Below are positions 27,884 through 36,923 of a stretch of DNA of 64,000 nt, one piece after another; within the stretch, counting starts at the first letter, position 1, and every line of letters begins with the position of its first letter. Both the position numbers and the translations under genes were made by a program. Source of the stretch: Kovacikia minuta CCNUW1 (GTDB lineage: Bacteria; Cyanobacteriota; Cyanobacteriia; Leptolyngbyales; Leptolyngbyaceae); assembly GCF_020091585.1 (NCBI RefSeq), contig NZ_CP083582.1, forward strand, positions 6,582,536 through 6,646,535, in the 5' to 3' direction. Under the pieces are notes generated by a model. It had not been told where the DNA came from, made no database searches, and saw only the letters and a list, made by a program, of their open reading frames with translations.

Positions 27884-29011
27884 CTACCCCCTATCACCGA
27901 TTACAGGGGAGCGATCGTCTGCCCTGGAACCGCGCAAAAAAATCAGTCCACTGTACAGTTGAAACGCAGCGTCCCAGTAGCTGTCTGACTGACGGAAAAC
28001 ATGAATGTGATGTGTGATTTGTCTGAGCGGAATGGCAAAATCAGCCGCAGTTTCGGCGAAGGGAGTAAAGTCAGACCAGTGGGCGGCATGGGACAGTTGC
28101 CGCTGAAGCAATTCCATCAAGTGATTCCAGTTGGTTCGGTTTGTGCTGCGTTCTACCTTACCTGGTGTGGCAGGGGGGGGGACAACGGGAACACCAGAAT
28201 GGAACGCGTAGTGGCTGTCATGCAGACGCAGAATGCACTGCCTTCCGGGTAAATGCAAATCGCACAAGTGGTCGTAATCCTGGGTTTCTTCCCGGCGCTC
28301 CAGGCGATCGCGATAGCCCAATGTCACAACGCGTTCAAAAACAGGCACCATTCCCTCGACCCAGTGGCTGACCTCAGACCAATCAAAGGTAAGGGAACCC
28401 AATTGATCTCGTTCGTTGCGACAAACAACCGTCGCCTTTGGCACAAGGGATTTAAGGTGGCTTACCCGAAAAACCTGGAGCTTTTGCAATTGAGCCAGGG
28501 ACGCCCAAAAAGCGGGGACTCCTGCATCGCACAACATCTGACCGTAGACCTGCAATTCACCCAAAGTTCCCGTGCGATACAGCCGCCATCCCCGGTTGGG
28601 TAGCAGGAGCCGTCCTGTGTAGGCATCCAGTTTCATGATCCGGGAAAAGTTTTGGATGGCGATCGCTCGGTTTTCCCCGGTGACTGATTCCAGAACCAGA
28701 AAACCAGGTTCCGAATTACCTGGATCGGCGGTCGCCTGTTCAATTGCCTGCCGCCTGAGTTCTCGCTGGCTACTTTCTACCCGTTGAATCCCTTGCCGTG
28801 CCTGAGCAGCAAGTTTCGGGTTGGTTGCATTTCGTAACAGTTGACGATAGATTTCCTCTGCGGGGTCGAGTTTACCCGAAACCTCCTGTAACCGTGCAGC
28901 ATAAAGTTGCACCCAGGGATTTTCGGGGGACTGTTTCAGTAACTCTTTCAGCAATCGACTGGCCGTTGGGTAATCCTGGCGATCGAAGGCAGCAGCAACT
29001 TCGTCAAGCAT
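27884..29011 (-). CDS. TPR-containing conserved protein
   Basis: A 375-residue protein. Two TPR-like helical hairpins occupy about residues 1-90 (FDRQDYPTASRLLKELLKQS; LDPAEEIYRQLLRNATNPK). The remainder has a region starting GFLVLESVTGENRAIAIQNF and later a segment resembling a quality-of-family signature in cyanobacteria (QCILRLHDSHYAFHSG), function unknown. The last residues VIGDRG are read from repeat-type DNA, so the C-terminus may be altered by repeat sequence. Start ATG at 29011. The TPRs suggest protein-protein contacts; nothing more specific can be said. Confidence 0.65.
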   Translation of the reverse strand: MLDEVAAAFDRQDYPTASRLLKELLKQSPENPWVQLYAARLQEVSGKLDPAEEIYRQLLRNATNPKLAAQARQGIQRVESSQRELRRQAIEQATADPGNSEPGFLVLESVTGENRAIAIQNFSRIMKLDAYTGRLLLPNRGWRLYRTGTLGELQVYGQMLCDAGVPAFWASLAQLQKLQVFRVSHLKSLVPKATVVCRNERDQLGSLTFDWSEVSHWVEGMVPVFERVVTLGYRDRLERREETQDYDHLCDLHLPGRQCILRLHDSHYAFHSGVPVVPPPATPGKVERSTNRTNWNHLMELLQRQLSHAAHWSDFTPFAETAADFAIPLRQITHHIHVFRQSDSYWDAAFQLYSGLIFLRGSRADDRSPVIGDRG

Positions 29012-29034
29012 AGAGGTGAAGGAGTGAGCGGTGA

Positions 29035-29204
29035 GAGGGAAGATAGAAGGCAGAAGGCAGAGAGTGATGGGGAGCGTTGAGATAGGGCATAAATCGCCTT
29101 CTAGTTACCTAAAATTCCCTAACAAAACCGTAGCATTCCTTCCCTAAACTTTTCATCTCCTGTCCCCTCCCCTCCCCTCCTTCCCTTCCCCCCTCCTCCA
29201 TCCC
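29035..29204. repeat. Heptamer-type repeats
   Basis: Units agaaggc/ggcagaa and cccctcc/ctcccct type runs fill much of this spacer and extend into the 3' end of rsmE, where they encode the last residues (EREEGREQEG). Confidence 0.6.
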
Positions 29205-29993
29205 TCATCCCTCCTGTTCCCTCCCCTCCTCCCTTTCCCAGGACGCTGCAATCAGAGAAAGGGCAACGACAGGAGCCGTTACCGCTCGAAGAATTCGGGA
29301 ACCCAGGGAAACGGGTTGATAGCCCGCCGAGATCGCCTGCTCAACTTCTGAATCAGTCCATCCTCCCTCCGGACCGATCGCCAGCAGGATGCCTGAAGGA
29401 TTTTGCCCCTTGCCCATCGCCCATTGCTTCCTATCCAGCAAGCAATGGAGTAAATGGGGGGATTGCTGACGCGTTACACAGAGGTAGCGACTGGACTGAT
29501 CCCCATCCATCGACGGATTCTGGAGACTATCACGAAAGGAAATCGGCTCCAGGATGGTGGGCACTATCTGACGCTCTGATTGTTCTGTGGCTTCCTGGGC
29601 AATGCGCCGCCAGCGTTCCACCTTTTGAGGACTGGGTTTGAGCAAGGTTCGATCGCTAATTACAGGAACAATACAGGCAACACCCAACTCCGTTGCCTGC
29701 CGCACAACCTCATCGAAGCCATTGCCCTTGGGGAGGGCAATAACCAGGGTAACGGCAAGGGGCAGTTCTGTTTTGCCTGCGATCGTATCTAAAATCTCAG
29801 CTTGCTCTGGCATGGAGGAATGATCAGAGGGCACCAAACGAGCTAACCAGGACTGCCCCTGCCCATCCAGGGCAATGAAGCGATCGCCCTGCCTCAAGCG
29901 CAATACCTGACATAAATAATGCTGTTGTTCCGTGGTCAGGGCAATGAACGGGGGATGAAACTGGTGAGAGGCAATGACTAAACGCTGAAGCAT
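29205..29993 (-). CDS. rsmE: 16S rRNA (uracil-1498-N3)-methyltransferase
   Basis: A SPOUT-class methyltransferase that modifies U1498 in 16S rRNA of the 30S subunit. The N-terminal PUA-like part contains HYLCQVLRLRQGDRFIALDG. The catalytic domain shows VTLVIALPKGNGFDEVVRQATELGV, RWRRIAQEATEQSERQIVP and the SAM-binding knot LLAIGPEGGWTDSEVEQA then LGSRILRAVTAPVVAL. At 262 residues it is slightly longer than average. A short MGKGQ segment and the acidic tail EREEGREQEG are read from repeat-like DNA. Start ATG at 29993. Confidence 0.92.
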   Translation of the reverse strand: MLQRLVIASHQFHPPFIALTTEQQHYLCQVLRLRQGDRFIALDGQGQSWLARLVPSDHSSMPEQAEILDTIAGKTELPLAVTLVIALPKGNGFDEVVRQATELGVACIVPVISDRTLLKPSPQKVERWRRIAQEATEQSERQIVPTILEPISFRDSLQNPSMDGDQSSRYLCVTRQQSPHLLHCLLDRKQWAMGKGQNPSGILLAIGPEGGWTDSEVEQAISAGYQPVSLGSRILRAVTAPVVALSLIAASWEREEGREQEG

Positions 29994-30152
29994 CTAAGGG
30001 GTTGATTTTTTAAGGAGCTTAAGAATAACAAGGTTTGTAAACAGTCGTTGAGGGGGAAGAAGGCAGTGTAGAATCTAGTATTAGTACATTTGTACTTTTC
30101 GTCACGATAGATTGAAAAGTGTGTGCATGCTGGAGATTCCCTGGGAGATACC

Positions 30153-30719
30153 ATGAAAGTTCAACTTTTCCCTGCTGTGGCTGTTTTCCTGCTTGTGGGT
30201 TGTTCTAATTTTCCCGGTCAAGACCGCATTCAGAGCAATTCTCAGCATACGATTCAAAGTGATGGTGTAGAGGGTCCGCAAACTAACTTTCAGGAGAATG
30301 CCCAACGGCGCGAACTCGCCCGTGCTCAGAGCGGTTCTCCCCCCAGGATGGAGACCAATGAGCCGCTGTCAGCAGTGCCCCAATCTGCCCCTACGCCTCA
30401 GGCTCCAGAGGTTGCGCTTGCGGTTTATCTGAACCAGTCGGGGGCGATGCTCTATGACGCTGAGAACTGCCCCTATTGCCAAAAACAACAGCGGCTTTTT
30501 GGTGCCACTGCCTTTCAACAGTTGAAGGTGGTCAATTGTGGCCCCTGGGATCGCCCCTACCTTGAATGCAGGCAATTGGGAATTCGCACGTTCCCAACCT
30601 GGGAGATTGGTGGCAAGCGTTACCCGACGATTCTCCCGTTAGAGGAGATTGCCGAAATTTCTGGCTTCAATCGTTCCGGGGCGGTCAGTGGGCTGGGTAG
30701 TCAGGGAGGTTCCCAGTGA
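30153..30719 (+). CDS. Thioredoxin-like lipoprotein with CPYC motif
   Basis: A 188-residue protein. Its N-terminus is a lipoprotein signal (VAVFLLVGCSNF, with the lipobox Cys near 17), then a flexible Gln/Ser/Pro-rich linker of about 70 residues, then a thioredoxin-like domain. That domain has LYDAENCPYCQKQQRLFGAT with the redox CPYC pair, a second Cys pair (VNCGPWDRPYLEC), and a cis-Pro TFPTWEIGGKRY. This resembles the thioredoxin domain found fused to VKOR in cyanobacteria. It likely oxidises or reduces thiols on the outer side of a membrane. ATG 30153 (gggaga site) is preferred over an upstream start at 30123. It overlaps the CcdA-like gene, implying a shared electron path. Confidence 0.82.
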   Translation: MKVQLFPAVAVFLLVGCSNFPGQDRIQSNSQHTIQSDGVEGPQTNFQENAQRRELARAQSGSPPRMETNEPLSAVPQSAPTPQAPEVALAVYLNQSGAMLYDAENCPYCQKQQRLFGATAFQQLKVVNCGPWDRPYLECRQLGIRTFPTWEIGGKRYPTILPLEEIAEISGFNRSGAVSGLGSQGGSQ

Positions 30720-31561
30720 AGAAAGCCCTTGCTGCAAGGGGGATTCCAGGTCAACTGGTGGTTGGGTGTCTGGGCGCGATCGCCACATTGATTGGAATCA
30801 TCTTGATCGCCAATTCAGAACAGGTGCTTGCTCCATTGGTAGATCTCCAAATGGCATACCGGGGATGGCTCAAGTCCTTTGGCTCCTCCAATCCCCTGTG
30901 GCTAATGGTTTCCTGCTTTATCGGTGGGTTAGTGGTTAGCGTTTCCCCCTGTAGCCTGTCCCTTTTGCCTGTCAATCTAACCTACATCGGAACCCAGGAT
31001 TTTTTCTCGCGTACCGATGCTCTCAAAAAGTCATCCCTGTTCGTTTTGGGCACAGCGACCATTTTGACTGTGCTGGGACTCTTTTCAGGCTTCCAGGGGT
31101 TTCTTTTGATCGATTATCAGGGCTATGTACAGGTTGCGATCGGGCTGCTGATGGTGGGCATGGGCTTGAATTTGCTATTCTCCTTTTCCCAGCGGTTGAG
31201 TCTGTCTTTTCTGCAAGGGAGTTCCCATTCCCTGGCAGAGGTAATTCGGTCGGGCGTCACCGGACCTTATGGGGTGGGCATGTCCTTTGCCCTGATGGTC
31301 ACTCCCTGCGCCAGCCCAATTCTGTTTACTGTTTTGGGAATTGCTGCCGCCACTCACTCTGCCTTGCAGGGGGGAGCCATGCTGTTTGCCTATGCCCTGG
31401 GTTACAGTGGGCTTGTCTTCCTGGCGGGGCTTTTTACTGGCTTAGCAAAACAGGTCAGGAAGCTTTCTCCCTACACCCAATTTATTTCGCGCGTGGCTGC
31501 CGTTGCGATGGTCATTTTTGGCTGCTCCTATGCGCTCACTGGCTTGAGGTGGTTTCTATAG
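30716..31561 (+). CDS. CcdA/DsbD-type transmembrane thiol-redox protein
   Basis: A 281-residue integral membrane protein with about six or seven helices. The paired cysteines of the CcdA family are present in VVSVSPCSLSLLPVNLTYI and LMVTPCASPILFTVLG. Such proteins carry reducing equivalents from cytoplasmic thioredoxin across the membrane for cytochrome c assembly or disulfide reduction. The start GTG at 30716 overlaps the stop of the thioredoxin-like lipoprotein gene (GTGA), strong evidence for a two-gene operon in which this protein would reduce the CPYC protein. The pairing is seen in sequence; the electron flow is inferred. Confidence 0.87.
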   Translation: MKKALAARGIPGQLVVGCLGAIATLIGIILIANSEQVLAPLVDLQMAYRGWLKSFGSSNPLWLMVSCFIGGLVVSVSPCSLSLLPVNLTYIGTQDFFSRTDALKKSSLFVLGTATILTVLGLFSGFQGFLLIDYQGYVQVAIGLLMVGMGLNLLFSFSQRLSLSFLQGSSHSLAEVIRSGVTGPYGVGMSFALMVTPCASPILFTVLGIAAATHSALQGGAMLFAYALGYSGLVFLAGLFTGLAKQVRKLSPYTQFISRVAAVAMVIFGCSYALTGLRWFL

Positions 31562-31734
31562 TAGGTGATAGGTGCTAGGTGGCAGGGGTTAGGGAAGAAA
31601 CAGCCAGCAGCCAGCAGTTTCGGCAATATTCAATGTCCTCACCTTCATGGCGATGGCTAAAACATAGAGTTCAGGGGCCGGAATCCAGAATCGCTGGTTC
31701 CTTTTGGCTTCTGGCTCCTGCTTTTCTGACTCGA

Positions 31735-32700
31735 TTAGGATTGCGGGCTATCAGCGGGTTCTGTACAACGGATCGCAATCTCACTGGTTCTGGAGTAGGT
31801 GTTGAGTAATTGTTGAAACTTGGAGTAATTAAAACTGCGGGGGTCGATGCGGGAACGGGAGCGATCGACTGCTCTATGGGTTGTGATTCGCTCATCAGGG
31901 ACGTTAGTTTTTGCCACCAGCCAGGCCAGAGATTGGTACTGGGCCTGGGTGTAACCGCTATGGCTGTATCCATTGTGGTTACCGTCCCAGGGAGTTTCCA
32001 GGGAAATGTGGTAAGCAAAGTTATTGACAGATCCGGAGAGTCCCGGATTGGTTTTCACTGTCTCCAATCCGTTCGGCCCGTTAAACGCGGAATTTCCAGC
32101 CCCGTAAGCCCGTTTGTCGGGTGGCACCAAATAAACGATGGAGCCATCCAACCGAATTAAGGTATGATAGCTCGCCTGATCCTCATCGCGGGGGTGCGGG
32201 GTGCGGAAGAGTCCGATCGCACTGTTGGCAGAACCCACGGTTTCATGCAAAACCACAATCGGGTCTAGAAGGGCGGGATTACCGTTGATGTCTTTTAGAT
32301 AGCGATCGCCAAAATTGGTGGGATCGATCAGCACAATTTCTTCTCTGGGACTGTAGCTGGTTGGTGAATTGGTAAGGGTTGCAACGGTTCCTTTATCTGC
32401 CTGAATTTGAGCGGTTTGTGCTTGCCGAAAGCGGCTCAGGGGAATTGAGCCAGGAGCGACCCTAAAGGAGGAGCGAGTCATTGCCAACCGGGACCGCTTT
32501 TTTTCTGGCTGCACCGCACACGCAGTTGAAACAATAGGGTTCAGCGGTTCAGATTGTATCAGCGGCGGCGGTAAGGCTCTCCCTGGCTGCTCAAAGCCGG
32601 CTTTTTGGGAAAGTTGGGCACTGCCCGAATGGATTGTGAAAGTTAAAGTTGCTACGCACAGGCTGACCAGGGTAACGATGGTTAAAAATTTTCGCCTCAT
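31735..32700 (-). CDS. N-acetylmuramoyl-L-alanine amidase (amidase_2 type)
   Basis: A 321-residue exported enzyme that cleaves the amide between MurNAc and the stem peptide. A signal peptide occupies about residues 1-28 (cleavage near GSA-QL). After a Ser/Pro/Arg-rich stretch, the catalytic domain shows zinc-ligand segments VVLHETVGSANSAIG (His), SYHTLIRLDGSIVYLVPP and ERITTHRAVDRSRSRIDP (His, with the catalytic Asp), as in amidase_2/PGRP enzymes. Start ATG at 32700. It would act in the periplasm in wall turnover. Downstream is repeat-rich DNA. Confidence 0.87.
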   Translation of the reverse strand: MRRKFLTIVTLVSLCVATLTFTIHSGSAQLSQKAGFEQPGRALPPPLIQSEPLNPIVSTACAVQPEKKRSRLAMTRSSFRVAPGSIPLSRFRQAQTAQIQADKGTVATLTNSPTSYSPREEIVLIDPTNFGDRYLKDINGNPALLDPIVVLHETVGSANSAIGLFRTPHPRDEDQASYHTLIRLDGSIVYLVPPDKRAYGAGNSAFNGPNGLETVKTNPGLSGSVNNFAYHISLETPWDGNHNGYSHSGYTQAQYQSLAWLVAKTNVPDERITTHRAVDRSRSRIDPRSFNYSKFQQLLNTYSRTSEIAIRCTEPADSPQS

Positions 32701-32776
32701 GGGTCGGAAAGGGGTTAGCGGGGAAACACAGTTGGATAGAGTCTGCCAGAAATACGGGGATTTTCAGTTCTTTTCG

Positions 32777-33634
32777 TTACATCTCCTCATCGGGCAAAAC
32801 CCGATCGCAGCAAAATAGCGTTCCGGCAATCACACACACAGGAACTGCCAGCAGGTTGAGCAGGGGAATACTGACCAACCCCAGACAGGCTAAACCAAAA
32901 CTGGCACTGGCAGGTAACGTGCGTCCAACGATACCCAATTTACGACGAAAACTGAATCGGCGACGTTCCAGGGGTGGATCAAGAAAATCCAGGCAGACCA
33001 GAATCGCTCCTAATCCAATCCAACCGATGCTGGCGATCGCGCTGCCAAAGGGCATCCAGCCAATCAGGAACAACAGCAATGCCCCTAAAACCATCACTCC
33101 CAATTTCTTCAGTTGGAAGGTAATGGCACGCCCAATGTCCTGCAAAGCTCTGATCAGGGTGGGCTTTCCGCTTGGGAGGCTGCCCATCTGTTGTTTCTCG
33201 ATTTGCTCTGCCAAACTCCCGTACCAGGGAGCACCAAAAATTGCCCCAAACTGCACCAGCAACAGACCGAGCGTGATTAAAAGGACGATCGCCAACAACC
33301 AGCGCAAAATGTCATCCATGACCGACGCCACAGTAGGAAGCCAGATCAGCAAGTGATTGAGCCAGGGGGGCAGGGTCGCAATCCACTGACTACTCCAGGT
33401 GGGTAGCCCGCTGCCCCACTGCTGGATGAACTGCCAACCCGGAAACAGTAAGCCAAAGTAGAGCGCCACCCCAATCACAAGATTGACCAGGATAGGGATC
33501 ACTACAAAGCCCCACAACTGGGGAGTTTGTTTCAAAAAAAACAGTGCCCGTAACGGATAGGTGGTGCCCGCAATTAACCCAACGGGCAAGCGCGTTACCT
33601 GCTGAACCGCCCCAACTTCTGACTGTTCTTCCAT
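32777..33634 (-). CDS. EI24/CysZ-like membrane protein
   Basis: A 285-residue polytopic membrane protein with about five to six hydrophobic helices (about 43-62, 104-128, 178-203, 207-220, 248-270). It matches EI24-domain proteins (Pfam PF07264), recognised from GTTYPLRALFFLKQTPQLWG, the GAPWYGSLAEQIE region, and a DPPLERRRFSF loop. CysZ of this superfamily transports sulfate, but cyanobacterial members are uncharacterised. The nearest sulfate gene here is sbpA, 9 kb away, so linkage does not support a sulfate role. Start ATG at 33634. Confidence 0.75.
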   Translation of the reverse strand: MEEQSEVGAVQQVTRLPVGLIAGTTYPLRALFFLKQTPQLWGFVVIPILVNLVIGVALYFGLLFPGWQFIQQWGSGLPTWSSQWIATLPPWLNHLLIWLPTVASVMDDILRWLLAIVLLITLGLLLVQFGAIFGAPWYGSLAEQIEKQQMGSLPSGKPTLIRALQDIGRAITFQLKKLGVMVLGALLLFLIGWMPFGSAIASIGWIGLGAILVCLDFLDPPLERRRFSFRRKLGIVGRTLPASASFGLACLGLVSIPLLNLLAVPVCVIAGTLFCCDRVLPDEEM

Positions 33635-33915
33635 AATCTTAAAAAATTCAGCAAGGGCTAAAAATTTCCATCTTCCAGGCTAACACCTCGTACCAGCTTG
33701 GATTGGTTATATCTTCCCTGACCCCTGACCCCCGACCCCTGACACCTGACACCTACCACCGACTACCTGCCTTATATGAAATCCGTATCAAATGCATCTG
33801 TGGACATATGGCAAGAACTATTAATATTTTTTAACATGAAAGAACTTCAGGGGAAAACTACCTGTGTAGCATTTGTGACGAGTTTTTGTTTTCGCTCCAG
33901 ATTAAGGACTGACCT

Positions 33916-34131
33916 ATGAAAGAACAACAACCAACGGGGCTGTACCCGTTTCTCGGTAATCTGAAGCGAGGCATCTGGTTTATCGGGCTTTCTTCCTGGC
34001 TGTTTGGAATTACCGATCGGACGATCGCTTCCCTTGCGGATGGCTATCTTTCTGCCTTAGACATGATTCAACTGTTTACGGCTGCCTTCTTTTTCGTCAG
34101 TTGGCTGTTCCTTAAGCCCAGTCAGACTTAA
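33916..34131 (+). CDS. Small membrane protein, 71 residues
   Basis: The protein has two hydrophobic segments (about 19-32 and 52-67) joined by ITDRTIASLADGYLSALDMI. It starts at ATG 33916 with an aaggact site and is followed after 20 bp by a strong terminator hairpin. Family not recognised; probably a genuine small inner-membrane or thylakoid protein. Confidence 0.6.
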   Translation: MKEQQPTGLYPFLGNLKRGIWFIGLSSWLFGITDRTIASLADGYLSALDMIQLFTAAFFFVSWLFLKPSQT

Positions 34132-34151
34132 AAATGGGCGGGCGATCCCCA

Positions 34152-34187
34152 CAGATCCCCGACTTTTCCAAAAAAGTCGGGGATCTG
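34152..34187 (+). terminator. CAGATCCCCGACTTTT palindrome terminator
   Basis: A 16-bp perfect stem CAGATCCCCGACTTTT (34152-34167) with its complement at 34172-34187. It repeats the 19861-19895 palindrome, which also follows a gene. Confidence 0.75.
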
Positions 34188-34259
34188 ACCTTACCGCCGA
34201 TCGCCCTTGCTCAAATTAGCCAGCACTTCACCTCAAGGAATAAGCGCTTTTAGAGAACT

Positions 34260-34365
34260 CTACGCCATTGCCACCTCAACAGTATCTTCTGTTTTTGACT
34301 CATCTCTGACTTTGAAATACCAGTAGAGATTAGCAACTGCCCAATCTGGCAATTGCTGCAAGTTA
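34260..34365 (-). pseudogene. Reading-frame fragment truncated by the ISAs1-type element
   Basis: Minus-strand reading from the element boundary gives LQQLPDWAVANLYWYFKVRD and ends VEVAMA plus TAG at 34260-34262. If the element is removed, the frame joins 35531 onward and reads on as PATKLLHLV then NLQQLPDW without a stop, reaching back to a TAA near 35570. It appears to be a small gene split by the insertion, although no start codon is evident in the short upstream part. Family not recognised. Confidence 0.4.
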
Positions 34366-35530
34366 CAGGGCTATTTCATTCTACTTGAATCATCGGTATG
34401 GTAGTGAAGCCGTCCATCATGTGACTTTGAGATGACTCAGCTTGCGATTGTCGAAGCCTTTACCGATTTACCGGATATCCGCCGCACCACCGGACAGCGC
34501 CACCGTCAAGCTCTGTGTTTGGCATTATTCACCCTGGCGGTTGCGGCGGGTAATCGTGGTTTTCTGGCAATTGGGGATTGGTTAAAAGCTTATCACGCTG
34601 AACTGGTTGCCTTATTTGCGCCTCCTAAAGGACGCTTACCGTCCTACAGTACGATTCGACGCACGTTATTGCGGCTAGAGTATCCGGTTTATGCTGCCTG
34701 TTTAGCCCGGTTTTTCGGGGTGCAACCCCTGCCGGGAGAAACCATTGCGACCGATGGCAAAGTGCTGCGGGGGTCGTATGAAGCCATCAGTGATGATCCA
34801 ACCGTGGATTCGCATCCCGCGATTATGTTAGTGAGCGCCTATCTGGTGGAACGGGGACTCATTCTGGAACCCTATGAGGTGGAGTCAAAGACGAATGAAA
34901 TTACCCGCATTCATCCAACAGATGGCACTCAAGGGAGTGGTGTTCGCGTTTGATGCCATCAGCACCCAAAAAAACGGCTCAGGTCATCATCGAGAGTGGC
35001 AACGATTATCTGGGAGCCCTCAAAGGTAACCAATCGGGGTTGTTAACAGCGGTAGAAGCCAACTTTCAAGCCCAACAAACCGTACAACAGATTGATAAAG
35101 GGCATGGTCGCATTGAAAAACGCACCCTCAGCATTAGTCATCAACTCGATGGCATTCCTGATTTTCCAGGATTATGTACCTTGATTCGAGTCGATTCAGA
35201 ACGCCGTATCTATCGAGCCAACATCATTGAAGTTTCGCGCGAAACTCGGTATTACATTGCTTCTTTTGTCGATACGGCACAAGCCTTTGCTGAACGCATT
35301 CGCGGTTATTGGGGAGTCGAAAACAAGGTGCATTATGTCCGAGATGTGACTCAGGGGGAAGATGCTTCACGCATTCGTACCTCACCCTTGATTCAAATTT
35401 GGGCTTTGGCACGCAACTTTGCCCTCAATTTATATCGGAACAACGGCTTTCAGAACATGGCTCAAGCCCAACGTCGGTCTGGTTTTAGCCTTAACACACT
35501 CAAAGACCTATTTAGAATGAAATAGACCTG
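34366..35530 (+). mobile_element. ISAs1-family insertion sequence, decayed
   Basis: The element is bounded by 18-bp inverted repeats, CAGGGCTATTTCATTCTA (34366-34383) and, on the other strand, CAGGTCTATTTCATTCTA (35513-35530), with one mismatch. The total is 1165 bp. The right repeat overlaps the end of the transposase reading frame. No target-site duplication is visible (flanks gcaagtta and acgagatg differ). The transposase is broken, so it is probably immobile unless helped in trans. Confidence 0.85.
34432..35525 (+). pseudogene. ISAs1-family transposase, two frameshifts
   Basis: Three frames together encode a DDE transposase of about 365 residues. Frame one (34432 to about 34905) carries DLPDIRRTTGQRHRQALC and the first catalytic region TIATDGKVLRGSYE, ending at KTNEIT. 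Frame two (about 34909-34965) reads LPAFIQQMALKGVVFAFDAI, with the second Asp. Frame three (about 34960-35525) reads TAQVIIESGNDYLGALKGNQ and contains the Glu region RGYWGVENKVHYVRDVT. A small deletion at about 34905 and a shift in the A7 run at 34968-34974 break the gene. The second shift would need +1 slippage, and the first is not at a slippery site, so programmed frameshifting alone cannot rescue it. Confidence 0.85.
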
Positions 35531-35617
35531 ACGAGATGGAGCAATTTTGTAGCAGGTGATTGGATATTCGCTAGAAATTACGCTGCAACTTTCTCAGCTG
35601 GAGGCACTCGATTAAGG

Positions 35618-36193
35618 TTATCTTTGAGGAAAAACTTTGGAGAGGTTGAGGGTGAGAATGGGAAAGGGCGGAAGGACGATCGCCTCATCTGGTAACACAA
35701 TCCGTTTAACGCGATAGCCAAAGCTACCCGATGGTTTGCGGTAAGGTTCGTTGTAGACCTCTAATATGCGATTGATAACATCAAATATCCAGTAATTGCT
35801 GATGATATTTTCGGCGTAGAGGCTGAGTTTCACGTCCTGGTCATATGCCAGCGAGGAATCCGAAATTTCGATGATTAACAAGACATCTGCTGGTGAAGGG
35901 TGAGCGGAGAGGTAATCATCTGATCTGTTTTGGGCGATCGTGAAATCAGGTTCTGGTTCGCTATCGAGTAGGGTGATGGGCGATTGGCAACGGAGAGTGG
36001 CGCGATCACCTAAAAGAATCGGCAATTCCCGTAGCAGTCTGGTTAGACAAACTTCGTGGGCAGTGCCTTTCGATGCCATCTGGATCAGTTCTCCCCGGAT
36101 CAGTTCGATGCGATCGTCCGGCTTAAAAAAGCCGAGTTCTATCAAACGATGATATTCATCCAGGGTGAAACGCTTAGTAGTTGCAAGGCTCAT
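35618..36193 (-). CDS. Uma2-family (DUF820) putative endonuclease
   Basis: A 191-residue PD-(D/E)XK-fold protein of the Uma2 family, very abundant in cyanobacteria. Recognisable blocks are FTLDEYHRLIELGFF, DRIELIRGELIQMA, PEPDFTIAQNRSDDY (acidic core) and DVLLIIEISDSSLAYDQDVK (E-x-S core). The cleavage activity is inferred from the fold. The start codon overlaps the stop of the upstream DUF29 gene (36190-36193). The stop follows a T5 run; reading past it in another frame gives FLKDNLNRVPPAEKVAA, which suggests an extra T may have shortened the protein. Confidence 0.85.
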   Translation of the reverse strand: MSLATTKRFTLDEYHRLIELGFFKPDDRIELIRGELIQMASKGTAHEVCLTRLLRELPILLGDRATLRCQSPITLLDSEPEPDFTIAQNRSDDYLSAHPSPADVLLIIEISDSSLAYDQDVKLSLYAENIISNYWIFDVINRILEVYNEPYRKPSGSFGYRVKRIVLPDEAIVLPPFPILTLNLSKVFPQR

Positions 36194-36645
36194 GGTAACC
36201 AGCCTTCAGTTAAGACATCGGTTTCAGCGAAGGGAGCGGTTTCAGGGAAGGTGGCGATTGGTAATCCTGTTTCATCCGCTGCCTGTTTTCTGGCTCTGGC
36301 ATAGCAGCCTGCAAAATTCTCAGCCAGGTAATTCCTCAAACTAGGGCTATCATTCAGAATCAGAATGATTTGAAGTCGCTGCTCGTTGATAGTCGCAATC
36401 CAACTGTTACTACGTCTTTCAGGTTGATAGGTGTACTTAAGCAAATGTTGTAACAACACAATCAGTCGGCTCTGAATCTCCCGTTTATCCCGCCTGCTCA
36501 AGGCTTCAATCTCCTCAATTAGGTTTTCGATGTCCAATTCGCTCAGGTTGCCTTGCTTGAGAAGTTGAACAGTTTTTTCAATCCACAAAACAAAGTCAGC
36601 TTCGTAGAGTTGAGCCAGTTTTTGAGATGAATCGGTTACGTTCAT
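36190..36645 (-). CDS. DUF29 family protein
   Basis: A 151-residue helical protein of the cyanobacterial DUF29 family, recognised from YEADFVLWIEKTVQLLKQGN, NLIEEIEALSRRDKREI and LLQHLLKYTYQPERRSNSW. Function unknown; DUF29 and Uma2 genes often neighbour each other. Its C-terminus includes PFAETD, encoded by a 17-bp string shared exactly with another gene at 50212-50228. Overlaps Uma2 by 4 bp, so probably a two-gene operon. Confidence 0.85.
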   Translation of the reverse strand: MNVTDSSQKLAQLYEADFVLWIEKTVQLLKQGNLSELDIENLIEEIEALSRRDKREIQSRLIVLLQHLLKYTYQPERRSNSWIATINEQRLQIILILNDSPSLRNYLAENFAGCYARARKQAADETGLPIATFPETAPFAETDVLTEGWLP

Positions 36646-36923
36646 AGAGATTTTAGCTGGGAGATTTTAGATTGAAGATTGAAAAGGCTTTGCTGCTAAA
36701 TGGTTTGAGCTAGTTCGCCTAAAATCAAGCGAATTGAAAGCGATCGGGTTATTTCCTCATCATAGTCAGAGGATGTCTGAAAAAGTGGCAAATTGACTAG
36801 CAACGGATGAGAGCGGATGAAACGGATGAAAAATTTCGGATTGAATCCGTCAACTATCCGTTTCATCTGTTAATGAATCCGCTGCCAGACGGACTTTTCA
36901 GAACCTACTCATGGTTGATTTTT

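Noticed and set aside
34905-34980. Programmed frameshifting in the ISAs1 transposase at the A7 run
   Set aside because: An independent shift lies upstream outside any slippery sequence, so programmed slippage alone cannot restore the protein.
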